A stretch of DNA of 32,860 nt from Clostridiales bacterium (GCA_019421385.1 JAHZFK010000004.1:8898-41757); one strand, 5' to 3'. Shown: positions 8,011 through 15,899, counted from the stretch's first letter. Numbers and translations are program-made. The notes: generated by a model not told the origin, from the letters alone.

Positions 8011-9155
8011 GGCGCAAACGGAGCCGGTCCATCCGACCGCAGGCCGAAATAGTGTTCAATCGCCTGCAAAATACGCGCCGAAGTCTTACCATCGCCATAC
8101 GGATTAACCGCATGTGCCATTGCCGCATATGCATTCGGATCGTCAAACAGCTCACGCGCCAAGCGGACAATGTTTTCCTGCTCTACGCCGGCCAGCTTGA
8201 CCGTTCCCGCCTCAATGGCTTCCGGGCGCTCGGTCTCACGGCGCAGCACCAGCACCGGCTTGCCCAGGCTGGGCGCTTCCTCCTGTAATCCGCCCGAATC
8301 GGTCATAATCAGATAGCAGCGCGCCATCAGGTTGTGCATTTCATCCACTGCCAGCGGATGGATCAGGTGAACGCGCTCGTTTCCGCCCAAGAATTTCTCT
8401 GCCGTCTCGCGCACATACGGGCTGAGATGCACCGGATAAACAAAGTGTACATCCGGGTACGCCTCCGACAGTTCTGCAATCGCACGGCAGATATTTTCCA
8501 TCGGCTCGCCGTAATTCTCTCGACGATGCGCAGTCACAAGAACCACACGATTATTTTCAAAGTCTAGCGTCTTGAGCTGCTCATCCCGGAACGTAAAGTC
8601 CGGCTGAACCGTGATGTGGATCGCGTCAACAACCGTATTGCCAACCACGCTCACGCCTTCCGTAATATCTTCGCGTGCGAGATTATCGCGATTGCGCGGC
8701 GTCGGCGCAAAATGCAGCGTTGCGATCTGACCGGTCAGCTTGCGGTTCATTTCCTCCGGGAACGGAGAATATTTGTCATATGTGCGCAAACCAGCCTCTA
8801 CATGCCCTACCGGGATTTTGTGATAGAATGCAGCCAGCGCACCGGCAAACGTCGTCGATGTATCGCCATGCACGAGCACAATATCCGGCTTTGCCTGCTC
8901 CATCACTTCATCCAATCCATGCAGGCTCTTTTCTGTAATCAGCGCCAATGTCTGGCGCGGCTGCATGATGTTCAGGTCATAATCCGGCTTGATATGGAAA
9001 ATATCCAGCACCTGATCGAGCATCTCACGATGCTGCGCCGTTACGCATACGATAGACTCTGTATTCTCATTCTGCTCCAGCGCATGAACCAGCGGCGCCA
9101 TTTTGATAGCCTCCGGCCGTGTGCCAAACACCGTCATTACCTTAATCTTGCTCAT
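8007..9155 (-). CDS. wecB: UDP-N-acetylglucosamine 2-epimerase (non-hydrolysing)
   Basis: 382 residues. It interconverts UDP-GlcNAc and UDP-ManNAc in the cytoplasm, supplying ManNAc for teichoic-acid linkage units or capsule. Family motifs are GTRPEAIKMAP (11-21), HREMLDQV, HGDTSTTFAGALAAF (96-110), HVEAGLRT (118-125), PEEMNR, HRREN (210-214) and TDSGGLQEEAP (285-295). ATG 9155 is chosen because AGGAGG lies 11 bases upstream and the family starts this way (MSKIKVMTVFG). The start overlaps the end of the wecA-type gene by 14 bases and the end overlaps the next gene by ATGA. Neighbourhood with a WecA/TagO transferase fits a wall-glycan linkage pathway (known as mnaA/tagO in Bacillus). Confidence 0.95.
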   Translation of the reverse strand: MSKIKVMTVFGTRPEAIKMAPLVHALEQNENTESIVCVTAQHREMLDQVLDIFHIKPDYDLNIMQPRQTLALITEKSLHGLDEVMEQAKPDIVLVHGDTSTTFAGALAAFYHKIPVGHVEAGLRTYDKYSPFPEEMNRKLTGQIATLHFAPTPRNRDNLAREDITEGVSVVGNTVVDAIHITVQPDFTFRDEQLKTLDFENNRVVLVTAHRRENYGEPMENICRAIAELSEAYPDVHFVYPVHLSPYVRETAEKFLGGNERVHLIHPLAVDEMHNLMARCYLIMTDSGGLQEEAPSLGKPVLVLRRETERPEAIEAGTVKLAGVEQENIVRLARELFDDPNAYAAMAHAVNPYGDGKTSARILQAIEHYFGLRSDGPAPFAP

Positions 9156-10305
9156 GTTCCTTATCCTCCTGTACCGCGTCATCTGTTTCCGCCGTCTGCA
9201 CAGTCTCATCCGGTTCTTCCCCGCTGTGCGTCATCTCTTCATGTTCGCTCGGATGCTTTGCCCAGTGCTCCGCGCCGTAAATAATGCAAGCACCAACCAG
9301 AATTGCCGCCAATACTGCAAGCAACAAGACAATCGCCTTTACTTCGCCCGACGAAGTCAATACCACTGCCGTCAAGCCGAGCGTTGCACTGATGGCATAT
9401 AAAATGGCAACCGCCTGCTTCTGATTAAAGCCCATGTCGATCAGCTTGTGATGGACATGCCCGCGATCCGGGCTCATCGGGCTGCGTCCCTGCGCCACGC
9501 GGCGGATGATTGCGTTGGCGGTGTCGAAAATCGGCAGACCCAGAATCAAAAACGGCACGGCAAACGAAATGACCGCGTAAAATTTAAACAGACCCATGAT
9601 AGATACCGTTGCCAGCATATATCCCAAAAAGGTGGAACCGGTATCCCCCATGAATATCTTGGCGGGATTGAGGTTGTAGGGCATAAAGCCGATGCAGGCA
9701 CCCGCCAACGCCGCCATCGTGACCGCAATCGCCATGTTGCCGGTCAATAGTGCGACTGCCAGCATGGTGATCGCCGCGATCGAGGATACGCCAACGGCAA
9801 GGCCGTCCAGACCGTCAATCAGGTTGACTGCATTGGTGATACCGACAATCCAGATGATCGTAATCGGGATCGCCAAAATCCCCAAATGAAAATACGGCGT
9901 ATCCGAAAACGGGTTTAAGTTGGTAAACAGCTTGATTTGCAAATCGCCAACGCACACCGGGATAGCAGCAGCCACGATCTGCACCACGAATTTCAGCTTT
10001 GCCCCTAGCGCCAGCACATCGTCAAAAATGCCCAACGCGACAATCATGGAAGCGCCCAGCAGCACACAAAGCATGGTCTGATCCAATTCACCAAAAATCA
10101 GAATCGAAGCCAGAAAGCCGCCGAAAATCGCTAAGCCACCCAAACGCGGAATCGGCTCCTTATGCATACGGCGGCCATCTTTCGGCACATCAATCGCTCC
10201 CACCTTATGGGCGAACCGCTTGACAGGCGGCGTAAAAAAATATGACAACACGCCCGCCACGATAAACGCAGCTATAATTACACCGCTTACAATATATTCA
10301 GGCAT
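9142..10305 (-). CDS. wecA: Undecaprenyl-phosphate GlcNAc-1-phosphate transferase (WecA/TagO family)
   Basis: 387 residues, a polytopic member of the MraY/WecA family with about 10-11 membrane helices. It transfers a sugar-1-phosphate to undecaprenyl phosphate, the first step of wall teichoic acid or other lipid-linked glycans. Motifs are PKDGRRMHKEPIPRLGG (41-57), IFDD (93-96), NAVNLIDGLDGLA (158-170), GDTGS (220-224) and the HVHH loop (283-286) typical of the WecA/TagO branch rather than MraY. The last 38 residues form a strongly acidic cytoplasmic tail that is not part of the family core. AAGGGGA precedes the ATG. It lies 25 bases downstream of trpS and overlaps wecB. Confidence 0.92.
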   Translation of the reverse strand: MPEYIVSGVIIAAFIVAGVLSYFFTPPVKRFAHKVGAIDVPKDGRRMHKEPIPRLGGLAIFGGFLASILIFGELDQTMLCVLLGASMIVALGIFDDVLALGAKLKFVVQIVAAAIPVCVGDLQIKLFTNLNPFSDTPYFHLGILAIPITIIWIVGITNAVNLIDGLDGLAVGVSSIAAITMLAVALLTGNMAIAVTMAALAGACIGFMPYNLNPAKIFMGDTGSTFLGYMLATVSIMGLFKFYAVISFAVPFLILGLPIFDTANAIIRRVAQGRSPMSPDRGHVHHKLIDMGFNQKQAVAILYAISATLGLTAVVLTSSGEVKAIVLLLAVLAAILVGACIIYGAEHWAKHPSEHEEMTHSGEEPDETVQTAETDDAVQEDKEHEQD

Positions 10306-10330
10306 CTTATTTTCCCCTTAATGACGGTAT

Positions 10331-11341
10331 TCAACGTCCCACAAAGCCAACCTTCCGGTAGACCTTGCTTAGCGTCTTGCGCGCCAAATAAGACGCTTTC
10401 TGCGCGCCCTCTGTATAAACCTGCTCCAGATAATCCTTATTGCGCAACAGATCCTCGGTCTTTTCACGGATCGGGCGCAGCAGCTCAACCACAGCTTCGC
10501 CAACCGCCGGCTTAAATTCGCCGTAACCCTTTCCGGCAAATTCCGCCTCCACTTCTGCAATGGATTTACCGGTCGCGACCGCGTAAATCTGAATCAAGTT
10601 GGATACGCCCGGCTTGCCAACCGGATCCATCACGATGCGGGAATCCGAATCGGTCACAGCGCGCTTAAACTTGCGCATAATATCCTCCGGCTTATCCATC
10701 AGCAGAATATAGCCGTTGGGGTTTTCGTCCGATTTGCTCATTTTTTTCTCCGGATCGGACAGGCTCATGATCTTTGCGCCCTCTCCCGCCTTCGGATAGC
10801 GGCCTTCCGGGATGGTGAAGGTGTTCGGATACACACCGTTAAAGCGATTTGCAATATCGCGGCAAATTTCAATATGCTGGCTCTGATCCACGCCGACCGG
10901 CACCAGATTGGTCTGGTACAAGAGGATATCCGCTGCCATCAGCACCGGATAGGTAAACAGGCCGACATTCACATTATCCGCATGTTTTGCAGATTTGTCC
11001 TTAAACTGCGTCATGCGGGACGCTTCTCCGAACATGGTAAAGCAGTTGAGCACCCAAGCCAATTCCGCATGAGCCGGGACGTGGCTCTGGATAAACAATA
11101 TGCTCTTTTCCGGATCCAATCCGCAGGCAATATACTGTGCCAAAACTTCCAGCGTTGCGCGACGCAGTGCCGCCGGATCCTGCCGAACGGTAATTGCATG
11201 CATGTCAACCACACAGTAAATGCAGTTATATTCCTCCTGCAAAAGCGGAAAATTGCGGATTGCGCCAAGATAATTTCCCAGCGTCAGCTTACCAGACGGC
11301 TGCACACCGGAAAAAATTGTTTGCTTCTGGTTTTCGCTCAT
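10331..11341 (-). CDS. trpS: Tryptophanyl-tRNA synthetase
   Basis: 336 residues, a normal length for bacterial TrpRS. It charges tRNA-Trp with tryptophan using ATP. Class I signatures are the HIGH-equivalent TLGN (20-23) after SGVQPSGK, and KMSKS at 200-204. VGVDQSQHIEICRDIANRFN (about 150-169) is the family block for substrate binding and dimerisation. It is the first gene of a five-gene operon. The predicted start site lies only about 65 bases upstream, too short for a T-box leader, and no T-box sequence is seen. Confidence 0.97.
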   Translation of the reverse strand: MSENQKQTIFSGVQPSGKLTLGNYLGAIRNFPLLQEEYNCIYCVVDMHAITVRQDPAALRRATLEVLAQYIACGLDPEKSILFIQSHVPAHAELAWVLNCFTMFGEASRMTQFKDKSAKHADNVNVGLFTYPVLMAADILLYQTNLVPVGVDQSQHIEICRDIANRFNGVYPNTFTIPEGRYPKAGEGAKIMSLSDPEKKMSKSDENPNGYILLMDKPEDIMRKFKRAVTDSDSRIVMDPVGKPGVSNLIQIYAVATGKSIAEVEAEFAGKGYGEFKPAVGEAVVELLRPIREKTEDLLRNKDYLEQVYTEGAQKASYLARKTLSKVYRKVGFVGR

Positions 11342-11377
11342 AGCTATGACTTCCCTTACTCAATGGATTGTGATTCT

Positions 11378-11387
11378 TTCGTACGAA
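11378..11387. promoter_or_regulatory. Small perfect palindrome in the trpS leader
   Basis: TTCGTACGAA is a 10-bp perfect palindrome lying between the predicted trpS promoter and the start codon. It could be an operator, or chance. No known regulator motif is recognised. Confidence 0.2.
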
Positions 11388-11412
11388 GCAAACCACCCCA
11401 TACTTATCAGTA

Positions 11413-11441
11413 ATCATACCATATTTCCCGTTTTCTTGCAA
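11413..11441 (-). promoter_or_regulatory. Predicted promoter of the trpS-wecA-wecB operon
   Basis: On the minus strand TTGCAA (11436-11441) and TATGAT (11413-11418) are spaced by 17 bases. The start site would fall near 11406, giving a leader of about 65 bases. It is divergent from the VOC gene promoter. Confidence 0.55.
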
Positions 11442-11556
11442 TGAATTTTATTGTTTGCCGCTTTGCTTTGTCCACTTGTCTTTCATCTGCCTTGCGGACG
11501 GCATAAAGGATTCCGTATGTTTTACGTTCTACTGTGGTAAAATTTTCGGATAGCGA

Positions 11557-11585
11557 TTGTGTTTTTTGCGAAAACGTGGTACAGT
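11557..11585 (+). promoter_or_regulatory. Possible extended -10 promoter of the VOC gene
   Basis: TGG-TACAGT (-10 at 11580-11585) forms an extended -10. The TTGTGT at 11557-11562, 17 bases away, is only a weak -35. It lies 30 bases upstream of the ATG. Confidence 0.35.
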
Positions 11586-11615
11586 AACTTCACAACAACA
11601 AGGAGGATACCCTTT

Positions 11616-11984
11616 ATGCAATTTACTTTCGCCCACAATAATTATAATGTGCGCGACCTTGATCGCTCACTCGCTTTTTATAAGGAAGCGCTTGGTTTAA
11701 CCGAAGTCCGCCGTATCAACGCAGATGATGGCAGTTATATCATCGTCTATCTGAGCGACGGCGTCTCCAAGCATCAGATGGAATTGACCTGGCTGCGGGA
11801 TTGGGATCGTCCGTACAATCTGGGCGACAACGAAATCCATTTGGCGTTCGTTGTAGATGACTATTCTGCCGCATATCGCAAGCATCAGGAGATGGGCTGC
11901 ATCTGCTTTGAAAACCCCGCGATGGGAATTTATTTTATTTCCGATCCGGATGGCTATTGGCTGGAAATCGTGCCCAGAAAGTGA
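11616..11984 (+). CDS. VOC-superfamily protein, glyoxalase I-like (lactoylglutathione lyase family)
   Basis: 122 residues from ATG 11616, which has AAGGAGG 9 bases upstream. Two beta-alpha-beta-beta-beta modules of the vicinal oxygen chelate fold are apparent. The four metal-ligand positions of glyoxalase I are all present: H7, E56 in HQMELTW, H75 in EIHLAF and E117 in YWLEIVP. This supports a metal-dependent lyase or isomerase. Methylglyoxal detoxification is the family's best-known role, but the thiol cofactor and substrate are unknown here. The gene is monocistronic, with a terminator directly downstream. Confidence 0.88.
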   Translation: MQFTFAHNNYNVRDLDRSLAFYKEALGLTEVRRINADDGSYIIVYLSDGVSKHQMELTWLRDWDRPYNLGDNEIHLAFVVDDYSAAYRKHQEMGCICFENPAMGIYFISDPDGYWLEIVPRK

Positions 11985-12018
11985 CATTCTCCCGCGGCGA
12001 AAACACAATGACAATGGA

Positions 12019-12049
12019 GGCCGCTGCCATGCAAGCGGCCTTTTATTTT
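12019..12049 (+). terminator. Intrinsic terminator after the VOC gene
   Basis: A 7-bp GC-rich stem (12019-12025 and 12034-12040) with an 8-base loop is followed by TTTTATTTT. It separates the VOC gene from the chromate transporter pair. Confidence 0.75.
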
Positions 12050-12118
12050 GCATATGTGCGTCCGGTATCACTATTTCTCTCATCCACCTTAAAATGCGCG
12101 AAAGGAAGGGATGTACCC

Positions 12119-12661
12119 TTGAATCCTTATCTGGAGTTGTTTTTGACCTTTGCCCGCATCGGCGTCTGCACCTTTGGCGGCGGCTATGCCATGCTGCCGA
12201 TTTTACAGCTGGAAGTCGTGGAAAAGCGGGCATGGACAACCGAAGATGAACTGATGGATTACTATGCAATCGGTCAGTGTACTCCCGGTGTGATTGCCGT
12301 CAACACCGCAACCTTCATCGGCTATAAAAAGCGCGGCATTCCAGGCGCTATCTGTGCCACTGCCGGAGTGGTCTTCCCCTCTCTGGTCATTATTATCACC
12401 ATTGCCGCTTTCATTCAGCAATTCGCCCATCTTGCAGTTGTGCAAAACGCATTTTCCGGTGTGCGTATTGCCGTTTGTGCGCTGGTCGTGCAATCTGTTT
12501 GGAAACTGGCTAAGAAAAGTGTATTGGATGTGCCGACCGCCCTCATTCTGCTGATCACGTTCGCGGCAGTTGCCTTTTTCGGTGTCTCCCCTGTGATCAT
12601 GGTCATTCTGTCCGGCACGGCCGGCATACTACTTGGACTTCTCCGGAGGCGGCGCGTATGA
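12119..12661 (+). CDS. chrA: Chromate transporter, half-size CHR protein (first of pair)
   Basis: 180 residues from TTG 12119. It is a short-chain CHR-family (PF02417) membrane protein with about 5-6 hydrophobic segments. The family signature FARIGVCTFGGGYAMLPIL is at the N-terminus and GQCTPGVIAVNTATFIGY follows. TTG is chosen because AAGGAAGGG lies 8 bases upstream and family members begin at this point; the upstream extension of the frame covers the VOC gene's terminator. The stop overlaps the next gene's start by ATGA. Half-size CHR proteins typically occur as such tandem pairs and are thought to form heterodimers of opposite topology. Chromate as the substrate is a family label and is not shown here. 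Confidence 0.88.
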   Translation: MNPYLELFLTFARIGVCTFGGGYAMLPILQLEVVEKRAWTTEDELMDYYAIGQCTPGVIAVNTATFIGYKKRGIPGAICATAGVVFPSLVIIITIAAFIQQFAHLAVVQNAFSGVRIAVCALVVQSVWKLAKKSVLDVPTALILLITFAAVAFFGVSPVIMVILSGTAGILLGLLRRRRV

Positions 12662-13224
12662 TTTTTCTACAGCTTTTTTGGGAGTTTTTCAAAACCGGTC
12701 TCTTTTCTGTCGGCGGCGGCTTAGCTACGCTTCCGTTTTTACAGGACATCGCCCAGAAATATCCTTGGTTTACCTCTAACGACCTGCTGGACATGATCGC
12801 AGTTTCCGAATCCACCCCCGGTCCGATGGGCGTCAATTCTGCGACATACGCTGGCTTCCGGGCCGCTGGTATCCTTGGCTCTCTGACCGCAACCTTCTCG
12901 CTGGTTCTTCCCTCGGTAATCGTCATTATCCTCATTGCCCGTGCGCTGACCCGTTTCCGCGATTCCCCGCTGGTACAAGACGGATTTTACGGGCTGCGCC
13001 CCGCATCGGCCGGACTGATTTTCGGCGCCATGCTTGAAGTCTTTGCCTCTTCCCTGTTTCACACAGAGCTATGGAACGGCTTGTCCAGCATTGTATCTGT
13101 ACTCAACATCCCGGCAATTGCATTTTTCCTCATCCTTTCGTTTGCGATTTGGAAATTCCCCAAAATCCATCCCATTGTTTTTATCGGTGTGGGTGCAGTA
13201 TTCGGCATAGTGTTCCAATTCTAA
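12658..13224 (+). CDS. chrA: Chromate transporter, half-size CHR protein (second of pair)
   Basis: 188 residues, the second half-size CHR protein. Its N-terminal signature is FFKTGLFSVGGGLATLPFL, followed by VSESTPGPMGVNSATYAGF, matching the corresponding blocks of its partner. About six hydrophobic segments are visible. It overlaps the first gene by ATGA and has its own GGAGG 8 bases upstream, so the two are translated together. A strong hairpin terminator follows the stop. The partner is more basic at its C-terminus (RRRRV) while this one ends hydrophobically, consistent with but not proving opposite orientations. Confidence 0.9.
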   Translation: MIFLQLFWEFFKTGLFSVGGGLATLPFLQDIAQKYPWFTSNDLLDMIAVSESTPGPMGVNSATYAGFRAAGILGSLTATFSLVLPSVIVIILIARALTRFRDSPLVQDGFYGLRPASAGLIFGAMLEVFASSLFHTELWNGLSSIVSVLNIPAIAFFLILSFAIWKFPKIHPIVFIGVGAVFGIVFQF

Positions 13225-13270
13225 AAAACGCGGCAGGAGTCCCCCGACTCCTGCCGCGTATTGTTTTTGC
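13222..13270. terminator. Strong bidirectional terminator between chrA and the DUF6514-like gene
   Basis: A perfect 14-bp GC-rich stem (13228-13241 and 13246-13259) with a CCCC loop has an A6 run on one side and a T-rich run on the other. It ends the chrA pair on the plus strand and the small gene on the minus strand. Confidence 0.88.
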
Positions 13271-13274
13271 TGCA

Positions 13275-13481
13275 TTATCTTGCCAAATAGTCTTCCACTA
13301 CGTCCCGAAAATGTACAGCCGCAACGCCATTTTCCTGAAGAAAAGCCGCCAGCAGCATGGTCTCTTCCAAAGAAGATGCAATATCGTCGATGCTGTCCAT
13401 TTGTTCCCGTTCCCCCATAACAGCGATCCCATATTGCTCTCTGCCGTCTGCCTTTCCTTTTGTCACCACATAGCGAACCAC
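13275..13481 (-). CDS. Small DUF6514-like protein
   Basis: 68 residues from GTG 13481, which has a G-rich ribosome site (AGGGGGG) about 7 bases upstream. An ATG at 13514 would add 11 residues but lacks a site. The pattern is a short strand (VRYVVTKG), YGIAV, a helical middle (SIDDIASSLEETMLLAAFL) and the terminal block HFRDVVEDYLA. This strongly resembles the small DUF6514 family of clostridia, whose function is unknown. It is isolated between the chrA terminator and the C_GCAxxG_C_C gene's terminator. The 190 bases upstream (13482-13672) contain no gene I can support. Confidence 0.65.
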   Translation of the reverse strand: MVRYVVTKGKADGREQYGIAVMGEREQMDSIDDIASSLEETMLLAAFLQENGVAAVHFRDVVEDYLAR

Positions 13482-13672
13482 TTGTATCACCCCCCTGTCT
13501 TGCCTGCACAGCATTTTCCGACCCGCTCGCCCATCTTTCTTCTATCTTCATTTCCACCATGATACCGCTTTCACGCTTCAGCATCATGTTCCCCTGTGGA
13601 TCGTCTTTCTCATTCATTTTACGCGCAAACAGTTTCTGTGTTTGTCGATTTTCGTCGAACAAAAGATAAAAT

Positions 13673-13706
13673 AATTACCGCAGATGGCTTGACATCTGCG
13701 GTAATT
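13673..13706 (-). terminator. Intrinsic terminator after the C_GCAxxG_C_C gene
   Basis: A 14-bp perfect stem (13673-13686 and 13693-13706) with a 6-base loop. On the minus strand it is followed by a T-rich tail. It closes the amidase/C_GCAxxG_C_C unit. Confidence 0.75.
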
Positions 13707-13708
13707 GA

Positions 13709-14113
13709 TTATTCTGCCAAAGTTTGTTCAACCAAATTGCATGCATCCTCAATACAGCCGTCGCAGGAGCGGCGCACCGTTCCATCCGTAACGCCTTTGA
13801 GCTCACGGCACAGATAGGACCCGTTTTTCTCCTTGAACGCTGCTGCCAGCGCCTTGGTTGTCTTATACGTCTGTCCTTTGGTCTTGCCGGGGTGATTCGT
13901 TCCCTTGCTGCCACGCAAGCCTGCCAGCATGAACACGGCCGACAAAGCGCCGCATACCTCCATCATGCCCATGCCAAAGCCAAACCCTTCTGCAACACGG
14001 AATGCAGTCTCTTCATCCATGCCAAACTGATCGCAATATGCGCAAGCCACCGCCTGCGCGCAGTTATAGCCCTGCGCATGCAAGCGCTGTGCCCGTTCCG
14101 CACGTTCTGTCAT
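13709..14113 (-). CDS. C_GCAxxG_C_C family cysteine-rich protein
   Basis: 134 residues. It has the spaced cysteines of the C_GCAxxG_C_C (PF09719) family: C18 in GYNCAQAV, C54 in EVCGALSA after GFGMGM, C102, and C117/C120/C125 near the C-terminus. Family members are suspected to be redox or metal proteins, sometimes near electron-transfer genes; the exact role is unknown. GGAAAGG lies 11 bases upstream of the ATG. It follows the amidase gene by 22 bases, so co-transcription is likely although a functional link is not obvious. No membrane segment or signal peptide is seen. Confidence 0.82.
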   Translation of the reverse strand: MTERAERAQRLHAQGYNCAQAVACAYCDQFGMDEETAFRVAEGFGFGMGMMEVCGALSAVFMLAGLRGSKGTNHPGKTKGQTYKTTKALAAAFKEKNGSYLCRELKGVTDGTVRRSCDGCIEDACNLVEQTLAE

Positions 14114-14135
14114 AAAACCAATGTCCTTTCCATTC

Positions 14136-15899
14136 TTAATATTCTACCTGTGTGAAATAATACATGATTGCATTATACTGCGCACGCGCTTCCGCCTGCC
14201 AGTCTTCTTCGCTGTCGATGAATTTCTGATCTTCTTCATTGTCAATGAAGCAGAATTCGCTTGTCACGGCTGGAATCAACAAGGATGCTGCCGCACGGTT
14301 GGTATAATAATAGTCTCCATTGCTGCCTTCCTTGAACACCACCTGACGAATCGGGATGCCGAGTTCACTATATTCATCCAACAGCGCTTCGCCCAAGATC
14401 TTACTCGGACCACCGTTTTTATCCGCAATCTGCGCGAGTACCTCCGCACCACGCGCCGTTGTGTTGGCTGCATTATGGTGGATACTGAAGAACAAATCCG
14501 CAGACGAAGCATATTGCTCCATCACAGTGCCGCGCAGCGAAAGCGAGCTGCCGTCTTCCATCGTATCACGCACCATAATCACGTTGACGCCTGCATCCTC
14601 CAAATACGATTGCAGGTACTGCGCCACATACAGGTTCACATGTTTTTCATCCAGCGACATGTCCGCGTTATGTGCGCCGACATCGCTTCCGCCATGGCCT
14701 GCATCCACGATAACCGTCATCTTTCCATCCAGATGCGACGTGCGCGGCGGGTCCACCGGATCTTCCGGCTCACCCTGACTGGTGTCGTAATCCCCAATAC
14801 GGGTCAGATAATCCATGCTGCAATATCTTCCCGAGCCCGCACTGGTATCCAGCAGATGTGCCCAGCCTTTTTCCACGCTGTCTACCACGATTTCATCGCC
14901 GTTTTGCAGGCGGCCCACAACACTATAGCTTGTACCCGGACCAGAACGGACCGACAGGGACGAATCCACCTTTACGCGATAGACACCTGCCACAAACGGT
15001 TCTTCCGGTTCCTCTGGCTCTTCCGGATCTTCAGGTTCCTCCGGATCCGAATCGTCGCCATAATCCTTTACCCGTGTCAAATAATCCGCACTACAATACC
15101 CGCTGGTATTTTTGATATGCGCCCAACCGTTTTTGAGCTCGTCCACTATGATCTGCGCGCCATTGGACAACTGACCAACAATTGCATATCTCGTGCCCGG
15201 ACCGGACCGAATTGAAAGCGTTGAGTCCACCTTCACCTGATAAATACCCGTTACAAATGGTTTTGTCGGTTCTTCCGGCTCCTCCGGGTCTGGCGCAGGC
15301 GCCGACGGCGTTTTGATCTGCACGGTTTTGGTCGTGCTCTCATAGGCCGCAGTAAACCCGATTGCGGAAGATACATCGGCAATTTTGTAATAATTGTTGC
15401 CGTTGATATTATAGCCCTTGATGGAAACGCCGCTGCCATCCAGCAGCACCTTTGACGTGGACTCCTGCACACGCAGCGAAGTCGTTGATGCCACCGTCAT
15501 TTCCCCGCCTACTACTGTATAGGCTTGTCCGGAAATCAAGTTGACCGCATTCTTACTGCTATCCCATGTGACATTGAACGACATAGTGGTGCCGTTGAGC
15601 AAGTAGGCCAAATCGCGCAGCTTGAAATAGTTATAGCCGTCAATATTATAGGCTTGCGGATTGACCGCTTCGCCGTTGACCTCGACATGATGCGTGGAAG
15701 GGACAACTTTCAACGTTGTCGCCCGCACCACTGGCAAATCCGTCTCAGTTGATGCTTGTTCCGCCGTCTCTACCTCTGACGAAATCACACTTTCCGATTC
15801 ATCCGAAAGTGCTGCCTGCGGCAGTTCTGCCGCCGCTGCACCCGATATTGATATGTAAATGGCCGCGCACAGTAACGCGATGATTCGCTTGAAACGCAT
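14136..15899 (-). CDS. Secreted N-acetylmuramoyl-L-alanine amidase with stalk-like and two SH3b domains
   Basis: 587 residues. A signal peptide (about 1-24, ending GAAAAE) is followed by a Ser/Glu/Thr-rich stretch. Two copper-amine-oxidase-N-like modules come next (about 63-125 and 137-196, each with an NIDGYNYFKLRDL / NINGNNYYKIADV motif). Then come two SH3b domains (about 218-276 and 304-367), each preceded by a Pro/Glu linker. The C-terminal Amidase_3 domain (about 394-585) has zinc ligands H402 in DAGHGG, E418 and H474 in SIHHN, and catalytic E548 in TSEFCF. It would cleave the bond between MurNAc and the stem peptide in the wall; the SH3b repeats should bind peptidoglycan. GGAGG precedes the ATG. 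Role in growth, spore or cell separation is not decidable. Confidence 0.92.
   Translation of the reverse strand: MRFKRIIALLCAAIYISISGAAAAELPQAALSDESESVISSEVETAEQASTETDLPVVRATTLKVVPSTHHVEVNGEAVNPQAYNIDGYNYFKLRDLAYLLNGTTMSFNVTWDSSKNAVNLISGQAYTVVGGEMTVASTTSLRVQESTSKVLLDGSGVSIKGYNINGNNYYKIADVSSAIGFTAAYESTTKTVQIKTPSAPAPDPEEPEEPTKPFVTGIYQVKVDSTLSIRSGPGTRYAIVGQLSNGAQIIVDELKNGWAHIKNTSGYCSADYLTRVKDYGDDSDPEEPEDPEEPEEPEEPFVAGVYRVKVDSSLSVRSGPGTSYSVVGRLQNGDEIVVDSVEKGWAHLLDTSAGSGRYCSMDYLTRIGDYDTSQGEPEDPVDPPRTSHLDGKMTVIVDAGHGGSDVGAHNADMSLDEKHVNLYVAQYLQSYLEDAGVNVIMVRDTMEDGSSLSLRGTVMEQYASSADLFFSIHHNAANTTARGAEVLAQIADKNGGPSKILGEALLDEYSELGIPIRQVVFKEGSNGDYYYTNRAAASLLIPAVTSEFCFIDNEEDQKFIDSEEDWQAEARAQYNAIMYYFTQVEY
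14990..15248 (-). repeat. Tandem SH3b modules and Pro/Glu linker repeat inside the amidase
   Basis: Two homologous SH3b segments (encoded about 15072-15248 and 14799-14990) share V-x-VDS-x-LS-x-RSGPGT, VG-x-L-x-NG and GWAH motifs. The linker between them at about 15000-15050 encodes iterated EEP/EDP units, which make a low-complexity DNA repeat. Confidence 0.7.

Noticed and set aside
11342..11440. T-box riboswitch before trpS
   Set aside because: The leader from the predicted promoter is only about 65 bases and no T-box core sequence is present.
12111..12122. Three-codon ATG-TAC-CCT-TGA mini-frame whose stop overlaps the chrA TTG start
   Set aside because: The purine-rich site directly abuts the ATG, leaving no spacing for initiation. 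It suits the TTG 8 bases on instead.
13482..13662. Minus-strand frame beginning at TTG 13662, upstream of and overlapping the DUF6514-like gene
   Set aside because: There is no convincing ribosome site, no stop until far into chrA on the opposite strand, and no recognised family.
14121..15215. Plus-strand open frame of 364 residues
   Set aside because: It is antisense to the amidase, whose domains and catalytic residues are clear. It has no ribosome site and no domain pattern.
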